Source: JBBRGG01 sp038240875 (lineage in GTDB: Bacteria; Planctomycetota; Phycisphaerae; Phycisphaerales; UBA1924). From it: 20,271 nt of DNA. Position 1 is the first letter of the stretch. Each line of letters opens with the position of its first letter. The notes under the pieces were generated by a model. The model was not told the DNA's origin. It did not search any database and saw only the letters and a list, made by a program, of their open reading frames with translations. The position numbers and the translations under genes are program-made. The stretch is from contig JBBRGG010000028.1 of NCBI GenBank assembly GCA_038240875.1, positions 1 through 20,271 of the forward strand, given 5' to 3'. Shown one piece after another: positions 7,004 to 14,466 of this stretch.

Positions 7004-8206
7004 ATGACCACGCTTGCCAGCAGCCCAACGACATCGTCGCAGTCCAATAACGATCCGTTGCAACTCATCGACGTAGATCACGTTCAGTTCTATGTCGGCA
7101 ACGCCAAGCAAGCCGCTTTTTTCTACGCCAACTGCTTTGGCTTCCAGATCCAGGAAGTATCTGATCTCTCCACCGGCTCGCGCGACGCCGCCCACTATCT
7201 GCTCACGCAAGGCAACATCCGCATCATCCTGACCACCGGCCTTTCCGCCGAGCATCCTGCCGCGATGGAATGTGCCCTCTATGGCGACGGCGTAAAGGAC
7301 GTTGCCTTCACCGTCTTTGACGCCGAAGTAGCCTGGGAACGCGCGGTCAAGAACGGCGCGACCCCCGCGTACGAGCCCCGCACTTACAAAGACGAACACG
7401 GCACAGTCACCATGGGCGGGATCCGCACCTATGGCCGCGCCTGCCACAGCTTTGTCTCGCGCACCGGCGAGTATGAGCTCGCCAAGATCAAGCAAGGTGG
7501 CCTCTTCAAGCCACGCTTCAAGAAGGTCAACGGGCTGAGCGTCAACGACTTTAACGCGAAGAATTCTTGCGGCCTTAAGTATGTCGACCATCTCGTGGGT
7601 AACGTCGAGCTTGGCAAAATGAACTACTGGGTCAAGTGGTACGAAGACGTCCTCGAGTTCAAGCTCTTCAAGCACTTCGACGACAACGACATCTCTACCG
7701 AATACTCCGCGCTCATGAGCAAGGTGATGGCTAGTGGGAACCACCTCATCAAAATGCCCATCAATGAGCCCGCCGCTGGAAAGAAAAAAAGCCAGATCGA
7801 AGAGTACCTCGATTGGCACCATCACACCCCAGGCGTGCAACACCTCGCGCTGCGTACCGATGACGAGCTCTATTCAATTGCCGCCCTGCGTGGTCGCGGC
7901 GTGGACTTCTTGACGATGCCCGATGCGTATTACGACATGGTTTGGGACCGCGTGAACAAAATGCTCAAAAGCCATGGCCATGAAGCGGTCCGTGAAGATC
8001 ACGATGCGGTGAAGAAGCTTGGCGTGCTTGTCGATGCCGACGAAGATGGCTACCTCTTGCAGCTTTTCACTAAGCCGCTGCAGGATCGCCCGACCCTCTT
8101 CTTCGAGATCATCTGTCGCCGCGGCAGCCAGAGCTTCGGCAAGGGCAACTTCAAGGCTCTCTTTGAAGCACTGGAACTCGAGCAGGATCGCCGCGGGAAT
8201 CTCTAA
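7004..8206 (+). CDS. hpd: 4-hydroxyphenylpyruvate dioxygenase
   Basis: This 400-residue protein is a full-length HPPD with two vicinal-oxygen-chelate domains. The enzyme turns 4-hydroxyphenylpyruvate and O2 into homogentisate and CO2 in tyrosine breakdown, in the cytoplasm. The Fe(II) ligands are visible as His196 (KYVDHLVGNV), His280 (TPGVQHLALRT) and Glu368 (FFEIICRRG). The C-terminal helix GKGNFKALFEALELEQDRRG, which closes the active site, is intact. A GGGAG lies 5 bases before the ATG, which fixes the start. The first 20 residues are a Ser/Thr-rich extension. No other tyrosine-catabolic gene (homogentisate dioxygenase, fumarylacetoacetase) is in the window, so the pathway must be completed elsewhere, or homogentisate may have another fate. 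A dyad in the leader suggests regulation. Confidence 0.97.
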   Translation: MTTLASSPTTSSQSNNDPLQLIDVDHVQFYVGNAKQAAFFYANCFGFQIQEVSDLSTGSRDAAHYLLTQGNIRIILTTGLSAEHPAAMECALYGDGVKDVAFTVFDAEVAWERAVKNGATPAYEPRTYKDEHGTVTMGGIRTYGRACHSFVSRTGEYELAKIKQGGLFKPRFKKVNGLSVNDFNAKNSCGLKYVDHLVGNVELGKMNYWVKWYEDVLEFKLFKHFDDNDISTEYSALMSKVMASGNHLIKMPINEPAAGKKKSQIEEYLDWHHHTPGVQHLALRTDDELYSIAALRGRGVDFLTMPDAYYDMVWDRVNKMLKSHGHEAVREDHDAVKKLGVLVDADEDGYLLQLFTKPLQDRPTLFFEIICRRGSQSFGKGNFKALFEALELEQDRRGNL

Positions 8207-8780
8207 ATGTTCACTGCATTATTCCACAGCTGGCGGATAAAGCCCCAAGCGTTCAAGCTGTCACACAGCCACGCTTCCTCGCGGCGCTCGTGCACACAAT
8301 ATACGCTTTCTTCGTTCGATATCTCGTAGAATTAATGGATTTCGAGTGGCATACAAAGGCTCAAGATCGACATCTCTCCCATAGAGTTGCGTCAATTCGG
8401 CAACCATCTCATCGAGATCATCCAAGTCACACGTCGTGTGTATTGCTAATCGAGCCAGCACAGCAAGGTCGTTCATCGACATACAACTTACTTTGCACGA
8501 GCGAGCAGAATATTGACAACTCAACGGTGGCAAGCCGAGCACAGAAGCTCGCGACCTGGGCGATGTCAATACCAGACGCGTCACAGCGAAACCCCAGTGG
8601 CTCAGGATGTCCGCCAATTTCTGCTGGCATGACCATACTATTTCTACGAATCTTCCCAAACGTGAACTATCCTCAACCCCTGCTACTCACGTGAAACTCA
8701 TTGTCTATTTTCGCGAATCAGTCGTAGCCGTTCGCGTAACTCCACGTCAATCCTCAAGCCTAAGTCATTCCTCAAACACC
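8207..8780. other. Intergenic stretch after hpd with possible gene remnants on the minus strand
   Basis: About 570 bp hold no clear gene. On the minus strand two overlapping frames look partly protein-like: one at 8427-8636 and one ending at 8261, whose last 70 or so residues (from MSMNDLAVLARLAIHTT, then an acidic DLDDLDEMVAELTQL) are plausible. Neither has a ribosome binding site. They could be two halves of a frameshifted gene or chance. No terminator with a T run is visible behind hpd. Confidence 0.5.
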
Positions 8781-9920
8781 ATGACCAACTTCCCAACATC
8801 CTCCCAACCAAATTCCCCATCTGCCTCACCCACTCCTGCCGAGAACACGGGCGGCCTGCCTCTTTCCGACCGTCGCGGCGTAGTCACCATCTGCCTTCTC
8901 GCGGCGTTCGCCGACGGCGGCAAGAGCGACTCCGAGCGCGCTCGCCTCAAAGACGTCTTTGACTCAATCGGTGCCGAAAACGCGCAGTTCGCCGGTCAAA
9001 TGCCCGCAATCTACCAGCGAGTGCTCATGCGGCAAGTTACCGTCGCCGACGCCGCCAAAGACCTCACAACCCCAGAAGCTCGCACTCTCGCGTACGAAAT
9101 GGCGGTCTGCGTCTGCGAAGCCGACGACGCGCTCTCAACGAGCGAGAAAGCCTTCCTCGCCACTCTTTCAAGCACGCTGGGCACGACCGCCCAAGTCGCG
9201 CAGAATGCCCACACCATCGGCGACGAACTCCTGCAACTCGATCTTGGCCCTGCAGGAAATACCGGTAACGCCGCACCTCTTGCAGCCGCTGGAGCAATCG
9301 CTGGCACGGCAATGGTTGCCGCTGCAGCGCCTTCGCCGACTTCTCTCGCTCCCCAAACCGACTCTCCCCAAGCCGCTACTCCCCAAGTTGACCCGCTCAT
9401 CTTGAAGTCGGCAATCGCCGCCGCCGCAATCGAACTCTTGCCCCAAGGCCTTGCTTCCGCCGCCATCATCCCGCTCCAGATGAACATGGTTTATCGCGTC
9501 GGCAAAGCTCATGGCATCTCTCTGGACCGCGGCCACATCAAGGATCTTCTCGCCACCGTCGGCGTCGGCATCACTTCCCAAATCGTCGAGGGATACGCCC
9601 GTAAAGCACTCGGCGGGCTTTTGGGCTCGGTCACCAACTCTCTCGGCTTGGGCCGCAGCGTCGGCAACATCGCCAGCCGCGCCGTCAACCATGGCACCGG
9701 CCCACTCATAACTTTCTGCACTACATACGCTTTAGGCCAGGTCGCCAAGCAGTATTACGCGGGTGGCCGCAGCTTCGCAGCAATCGACTTGAAAGCACTT
9801 TTCACTCGCGAATCCGAGCGGGCCAAAACCCTTTATGCAGAGCATAAACCAGCTATCGAACGCCAAACCGGCACCCTGAACGCCTCTTCGATCCGCTCGC
9901 TCCTCACCGGCACACTTTAA
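8781..9920 (+). CDS. TerB-like / DUF697-like fusion protein
   Basis: The protein has 379 residues from the ATG at 8781. The frame is open further upstream, but that part has non-coding character. Residues 1-28 are Ser/Pro rich. Residues about 30-150 form an all-helical TerB-like domain with two acidic turns, ADGGKSDSE (45-52) and EADDALSTSEK (113-123); in TerB such positions bind divalent metal. A Pro/Ala linker (about 165-203) follows. Residues about 205-330 resemble DUF697: AAAIELLPQ, IIPLQMNMVYRVGKAHGI, then Gly-rich helices that may sit in the membrane. DUF697 proteins are otherwise found near membrane-linked GTPases. The function is unknown; metal or membrane-stress sensing is the family-level guess. 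No Shine-Dalgarno sequence precedes the ATG. rseP follows 69 bp later. Confidence 0.75.
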   Translation: MTNFPTSSQPNSPSASPTPAENTGGLPLSDRRGVVTICLLAAFADGGKSDSERARLKDVFDSIGAENAQFAGQMPAIYQRVLMRQVTVADAAKDLTTPEARTLAYEMAVCVCEADDALSTSEKAFLATLSSTLGTTAQVAQNAHTIGDELLQLDLGPAGNTGNAAPLAAAGAIAGTAMVAAAAPSPTSLAPQTDSPQAATPQVDPLILKSAIAAAAIELLPQGLASAAIIPLQMNMVYRVGKAHGISLDRGHIKDLLATVGVGITSQIVEGYARKALGGLLGSVTNSLGLGRSVGNIASRAVNHGTGPLITFCTTYALGQVAKQYYAGGRSFAAIDLKALFTRESERAKTLYAEHKPAIERQTGTLNASSIRSLLTGTL

Positions 9921-9989
9921 TCAACGCGTTTACTAGTCGCATCACAAGCCCAACCATCAGCCCGCGCCGCAAGCGAACTACTATCACAC

Positions 9990-12176
9990 ATGCTTGATAT
10001 CGCTTTGATCGCTGGCAGGGGTTTCGACCTCTTGATGGTCATCCTTGGCTTTGGCTCAATTATCTTTGTCCATGAGCTTGGCCACTTCCTTGCCGCTCGG
10101 TGGGCGGGGATCCGCGTGCTCGCCTTTGCCATCGGCTTTGGGCCTTCAATCCTTACCTATCGCAAAGGCCTGGGCATTCGTAGAGGCAGCTCTGAAGCCG
10201 AATACATTGCGTGGCTTCGCGCCAACAAACGCGATGGTGTGAATGCGTCGGGCTCGGTCTCACCCGCTATCAGCCCAACCGAATACCGCCTCAATGCGCT
10301 TCCGCTCGGCGGCTACGTCAAGATGCTCGGCCAGGAAGACCTCGACCCTACCGCAACCAGTCAAGCTCCCGATAGCTACCAAAATTGCCCCGTAGGTAAA
10401 CGCATGGTCGTCATTTCGGCAGGCGTTGTCATGAACGTCATCACCGCCATCTTCCTCTTTATCATCGTCTTCATGGTCGGCCTGAAAACCGAGCCGCCCG
10501 TCATCGGCGATGTCATCCCAGGCAAGCCCGCAGCTCGCGCTATGCCCATTGCCAACGCCAACACACCACAATCAACTCCAACCACCATCACCCCTCACGG
10601 CCTCTTGCCCGGCGACCGCATCCTCACCATCAACAACAAGCCCGCCGCCTCCTTCAACGACCTCATTCTCGCCACAGGCATGTCTGGCCCTAAGGAAACC
10701 ATCGAGCTCAAGGTTCTTCGCACACCGATAGTTTCTACGCCTTCCGATCTGAATTCGCAACCCCAAGAGCTTCGCTTCTCTCTCACGCCCGAAACCTCTC
10801 GCATTAGCGGCTTGCGCGAGATCGGCGTAAGCCCCGCTCGCAGCTCAACTGTCTTCCCCGTGCGTTCCAAAAGCGAGCGAGCGCTCTTCGATCAAGCCAT
10901 CGCCAGACTCGGCCTCAACGGGCTCGAACCTGGTTCAACCCTCGTCCGTGTCGGCACCAACACCAACCCAGTGAGTAGCGCGAGCATCCGCGAAGCCGCC
11001 GCCGCATCAAAAGGCTCATCCATCGAGCTCGAATTCAAGCTCCCCTCCGGCTCATCCAAGGTCTTCTCAATTGCGACCAAGCCGCAGTACTTTGAAGACC
11101 TCATCTCAATCACGCCGGGCGAGCCCACCTCAATCGAGCACATGCTCGGGCTCGCATCGGTCATGAACGTTGCCAGCTCCGATGAAGAAACTCGCGGCTA
11201 CAAACTCGGCCTACGCGAAGGCGATATCTTCGCACGTGTCGGCGCCATCGAGTTCCCTCGCCTCGACCAAGGCATGCGCGAGATTCGCGCCAACAAGAAC
11301 AAGTCCATCCGCATCATTGTGCTTCGCAAAGCCGCCGACGGCTCCGAATCACGCGTCGATCTGGGCGACATCAAAGTCACCGGCGAAGGTACAATCGGCT
11401 TTAGCCCGAGCAGCGCCGCCGAAACCTCCACGATCCTCGCTCGCCCCTACGACGCACTCACCACAATCAAAGATGTCCGCTATGTCCCTAGCGCTGCGGC
11501 TCTCTCGATCACCCCTGGCTCACACATCGTTTCGGTCGCGGGCAACAACGTAAAAACCTTTGAAGAAGCCGCCGAACGATTCCACACAGAAGCGCTCAAA
11601 TCTGCGGCCTCTCTCGCTGCTCCCATCGCAATTGTCATCATCGATCCCTCTGGCGCATCGATCAACCTCACGATCACGCCAACCGCCGACGAGTCAGCCC
11701 GCCTCCGCTCGCTCGTTTGGCAAAGCCCCATCGGTTCCGGCCTCTTCGAGCCCGAACAGTTCCTCCTCAAAGGCGATGGGCCCCTCGACGCGATCTCGAT
11801 GGGCGCGGGCGAAACCCGCCGCGTGATGCTGATGACCTACATGACCTTCGTCCGCCTCTTCCAAGGCACGGTCAAAATCGAGCACCTTCGCGGCCCCGTC
11901 GGCATCGCCCACACCGGCACCATCCTCGCCGAACGCGGCTTCATCTGGCTCCTCTTTTACCTCGCGCTCATCTCCATCAACCTCGCCGTCATCAACTTCC
12001 TCCCCATGCCCATCGTCGATGGCGGGCAATTCATCTTCCTCGTGTTCGAATGGCTCCGGGGCAAACCTATCCCAGTTCAGATCCAAAACTTCGTCACCAT
12101 CGCAGGCCTTATCTGCATCGGGTGCATATTCCTGCTCGTCACCTACAACGACATCAAGAACTTGTTTGGTCTCTAG
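9990..12176 (+). CDS. rseP: RseP-type site-2 membrane metalloprotease with extra PDZ domains
   Basis: This 728-residue S2P-class intramembrane protease cleaves single-span membrane substrates such as anti-sigma factors after a first cut outside the membrane. The zinc site HELGH (28-32) lies in the first membrane span. The second signature, NFLPMPIVDGG (669-679, with Asp677), lies near the C-terminus, in front of the last membrane spans. A further span (VISAGVVMNVITAIFLFIIVFMV) follows the LNALPLGGYVKM strand. Between the catalytic parts are about three PDZ-like segments, with GDRILTINNKP, GLREGDIFARVG and PGSHIVSVAGNNVKTF as core strands. E. coli RseP is about 450 residues with two PDZ domains, so this is a long form. 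No Shine-Dalgarno sequence is seen. The usual dxr/cdsA/bamA neighbours are absent. Confidence 0.93.
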   Translation: MLDIALIAGRGFDLLMVILGFGSIIFVHELGHFLAARWAGIRVLAFAIGFGPSILTYRKGLGIRRGSSEAEYIAWLRANKRDGVNASGSVSPAISPTEYRLNALPLGGYVKMLGQEDLDPTATSQAPDSYQNCPVGKRMVVISAGVVMNVITAIFLFIIVFMVGLKTEPPVIGDVIPGKPAARAMPIANANTPQSTPTTITPHGLLPGDRILTINNKPAASFNDLILATGMSGPKETIELKVLRTPIVSTPSDLNSQPQELRFSLTPETSRISGLREIGVSPARSSTVFPVRSKSERALFDQAIARLGLNGLEPGSTLVRVGTNTNPVSSASIREAAAASKGSSIELEFKLPSGSSKVFSIATKPQYFEDLISITPGEPTSIEHMLGLASVMNVASSDEETRGYKLGLREGDIFARVGAIEFPRLDQGMREIRANKNKSIRIIVLRKAADGSESRVDLGDIKVTGEGTIGFSPSSAAETSTILARPYDALTTIKDVRYVPSAAALSITPGSHIVSVAGNNVKTFEEAAERFHTEALKSAASLAAPIAIVIIDPSGASINLTITPTADESARLRSLVWQSPIGSGLFEPEQFLLKGDGPLDAISMGAGETRRVMLMTYMTFVRLFQGTVKIEHLRGPVGIAHTGTILAERGFIWLLFYLALISINLAVINFLPMPIVDGGQFIFLVFEWLRGKPIPVQIQNFVTIAGLICIGCIFLLVTYNDIKNLFGL

Positions 12177-12178
12177 AC

Positions 12179-12280
12179 CAGTTCGGCATCTAATCCAGTT
12201 CGGCATCTAACACAGTTCGTTCTCTAATACAGTTTTCCTTCTTAACCAGTTTGACTTCTCTTTCCAGTTCTGCTTTCTTC
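12179..12280. repeat. Degenerate 17-bp tandem array, six units, in the rseP-hydrolase spacer
   Basis: Units start at 12179, 12196, 12213, 12230, 12247 and about 12264. The first two are CAGTTCGGCATCTAATC and CAGTTCGGCATCTAACA. Later units keep CAGTT at the left and become T/C rich to the right. The array occupies nearly the whole spacer and ends 8 bases before the next ATG. There is no stop-free reading frame across it. Confidence 0.85.
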
Positions 12281-12288
12281 GAGATTGC

Positions 12289-13320
12289 ATGCAAGGCTTG
12301 ATCCTTCTCCTATCCCTGGGCCTTCTTCTCGCTTTGCTCCTCACTATCGCCCTCACCGCGCGCAGCCTTACCCGACCAATCCGCCGAACCTACGCAACCG
12401 CGCTTGCTCGTGGCCGCCCAGGCGACCCCGCCGAACTCCGTGGCGTCTATCACGTCTTGGGCACGCAACCCCTGGGCAACTGGCCACGCCCCTACGACAC
12501 CTGGTCATTTCGCGCAGGTGCCCACTCTCTTCCCGTCTGGCGCGTCAAAGGCGACAAACCAAGCGGCCCAATCGCTATTCTCACGCATGGCTGGGGCGAC
12601 TCGCGCATCGGCGCACTCTCACGCCTTGCATACATCGCCGCTCATTGCAAAGCCTGCATCCTTTACGACCTACCAGGCCATGGCGACGCACCAGGCTCTT
12701 GCACCTTGGGTACGCACGAAACCCGCATCCTTACCTCACTTATCGCGCACGCTCGCGAGCTTGATCCAAATACGCCCATCCTTCTCTTTGGCTGGTCCAT
12801 GGGGGCGGGCATCTCAATTGCCGCCGCTGTGCACGACGCTGCTTCGCGCGATACTGCTTCGCGCGATACTGCCTTTACTCACACCGCGCCCAACCGAATC
12901 TGCGCCGTCATCGCCGAATCACCCTATTGCCACGCCTTTACACCCGCCGCCAACGTTCTTCGTCTCAAAGGCCTGCCCAACAGTTGGACCCTTCGCGCCG
13001 CCCTCTTCCTCCTCGGCATCGAGTTTGGCGTAGGTCGCTCATGGCGCGGCTTTGATCGTGCGAGCCTCGCCAGCAAACTCTCCTGCCCACTCCTCATCAT
13101 CCATGGCGTAGACGACGAAGTCTGCCCCATTTCCGACGGCCGCGACATCGCAAATTCCGCTCACAATGCCTCACTTCTCACCACCTTCCTCGAAGTTCCC
13201 GGCGGCACCCATCACGGCCTGTGGACCGACCCCTCCACCCTCGCCACTATCATTCCCGCTCTCGACATCTTCATGCAACAGGTTTCTACCGCCACGCTTT
13301 CCTCACCGTCAAATCCCTAA
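12289..13320 (+). CDS. Membrane-anchored alpha/beta hydrolase
   Basis: The protein has 343 residues. Residues 3-24 form one hydrophobic span, then the RSLTRPIRR basic stretch keeps that side in the cytoplasm. The alpha/beta-hydrolase core shows an oxyanion loop THGWG (99-103), the nucleophile elbow GWSMG with Ser170, an acid in HGVDDEVCP (Asp276) and a histidine in GGTHHG (His308 or 309). The triad is thus complete. The family contains esterases, lipases and peptidases, and the substrate cannot be read from the sequence. Residues 185-195 (ASRDTASRDTA) come from a 15-bp in-frame tandem duplication at 12841-12870. There is no Shine-Dalgarno sequence; the upstream spacer is the 17-bp array. It lies 53 bp before deoC, on the same strand. 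Confidence 0.85.
   Translation: MQGLILLLSLGLLLALLLTIALTARSLTRPIRRTYATALARGRPGDPAELRGVYHVLGTQPLGNWPRPYDTWSFRAGAHSLPVWRVKGDKPSGPIAILTHGWGDSRIGALSRLAYIAAHCKACILYDLPGHGDAPGSCTLGTHETRILTSLIAHARELDPNTPILLFGWSMGAGISIAAAVHDAASRDTASRDTAFTHTAPNRICAVIAESPYCHAFTPAANVLRLKGLPNSWTLRAALFLLGIEFGVGRSWRGFDRASLASKLSCPLLIIHGVDDEVCPISDGRDIANSAHNASLLTTFLEVPGGTHHGLWTDPSTLATIIPALDIFMQQVSTATLSSPSNP
12841..12870. repeat. 15-bp in-frame tandem duplication inside the hydrolase gene
   Basis: GCTTCGCGCGATACT occurs twice in direct succession and encodes two ASRDT units. It sits in a loop between the nucleophile-elbow helix and the next strand, so it probably does not break the fold. Confidence 0.9.
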
Positions 13321-13329
13321 TCCTTCATT

Positions 13330-13357
13330 CTTCTGGCTTCATCCTTCTGGCTTCATT
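13330..13357. repeat. 14-bp tandem duplication in the hydrolase-deoC spacer
   Basis: CTTCTGGCTTCATC is followed at once by CTTCTGGCTTCATT, one mismatch. It fills half of the 53-bp spacer. Confidence 0.85.
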
Positions 13358-13373
13358 CTCCTACCATTACGCC

Positions 13374-14384
13374 ATGGTGCGAAGCCCAACAGTCGACGCG
13401 GTCATGGCTCACGAACGAGCCGCCTCATTCACCAAACGCTCGATCAAAAACGCTAGCAAAGAGGCCATGCTGCGCCTTGCCCTTTCGATGCTCGACCTAA
13501 CCACACTCGAAGGCAAAGACTCGCACGAAAAAGCTCGCTCCCTCTGCCACAAAGCGCGCACACCCTACCCGCGCGACCTTGATGTCTTGGGCATCACGCT
13601 TCCATCCTGTGCCGCCGTCTGTGTCTATCCCGCGCTGGTCCGCACGTGCAAAGAAACCCTTGCCCGCGTGAGCGGCACCACACCAATTAACGTTGCCTCA
13701 GTCGCCACGGGCTTTCCCAGCGGGCAATATCCCCTCGAAGTCCGGCTTGAAGACACGCGCCGCGCCGTCGCCGACGGAGCCGACGAGATCGACATGGTCA
13801 TCAGCCGTGGGCTTTTCCTCGCGGGCAAACTCGACGAAGTCGCCCACGAAATCCGCGCCATCAAACGCGCCTGCATGCGCCTGGATGGCTCCTTCGCCCA
13901 CCTCAAAGTCATCCTCGAAACCGGCGAGCTCGAAACCCTCGACAACGTCCGCCTTGCAAGCGATCTTTCGATCCACGCGATGAACGACGTTGCCCGCGAG
14001 TTCCCTGATCTACCCGATGGCCATATACACTCCGACTTTATCAAGACCAGCACAGGCAAAGTCCAGCCCGCAGCCACCATGCCCGTCACGCTCGTGATGC
14101 TCGAAGCCATTCGCGATTGGTACCTCGCCACCGGCAACGTCGTCGGCATGAAGCCCGCCGGCGGCATCCGTTCCGCCAAGCAAGCCGTCCATTATCTCGT
14201 CATGGTTCACGAAACCATGAGCCCGCTTCGCGTCCCCGGCTACGAACGATCTCTGGGCAACCCCTGGCTCACCCCCGCATACTTCCGCTTCGGTGCCAGC
14301 ACCCTGTGCAACGACATCCTCCGCCAACTCGTCAAACTCAAAACCGGTCGCTACGTCGCGGCTCACGATTTCACCGACGCTTGA
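13374..14384 (+). CDS. deoC: Deoxyribose-phosphate aldolase
   Basis: The protein has 336 residues from the ATG at 13374. The frame extends upstream into the hydrolase gene, but only from here is the sequence protein-like; an ATG at 13404 is the alternative. The enzyme splits 2-deoxyribose 5-phosphate into glyceraldehyde 3-phosphate and acetaldehyde in deoxynucleoside breakdown. Motifs are MLDLTTL (39-45), AVCVYPALV (81-89), INVASVATGFPSG (105-117), DEIDMVISRG (137-146), LKVILETGEL with the Schiff-base lysine Lys178, DFIKTSTGK (221-229) and VGMKPAGGIRS (257-267). The length is that of the longer DeoC subgroup (E. coli DeoC is about 260). It is followed 82 bp later by an aldehyde dehydrogenase, which fits disposal of acetaldehyde. 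No Shine-Dalgarno sequence is visible. Confidence 0.95.
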   Translation: MVRSPTVDAVMAHERAASFTKRSIKNASKEAMLRLALSMLDLTTLEGKDSHEKARSLCHKARTPYPRDLDVLGITLPSCAAVCVYPALVRTCKETLARVSGTTPINVASVATGFPSGQYPLEVRLEDTRRAVADGADEIDMVISRGLFLAGKLDEVAHEIRAIKRACMRLDGSFAHLKVILETGELETLDNVRLASDLSIHAMNDVAREFPDLPDGHIHSDFIKTSTGKVQPAATMPVTLVMLEAIRDWYLATGNVVGMKPAGGIRSAKQAVHYLVMVHETMSPLRVPGYERSLGNPWLTPAYFRFGASTLCNDILRQLVKLKTGRYVAAHDFTDA

Positions 14385-14466
14385 TCACACGCATGACCAC
14401 AACTTGTACTCAATCCAACCACACCAGTCATCGCCCACCCAAGCAACACACCCACCGGAACTTGCC

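Noticed and set aside
6938..7843. Long minus-strand frame of 301 residues
   Set aside because: It is the antisense shadow of hpd, whose Fe ligands and ribosome binding site are clear.
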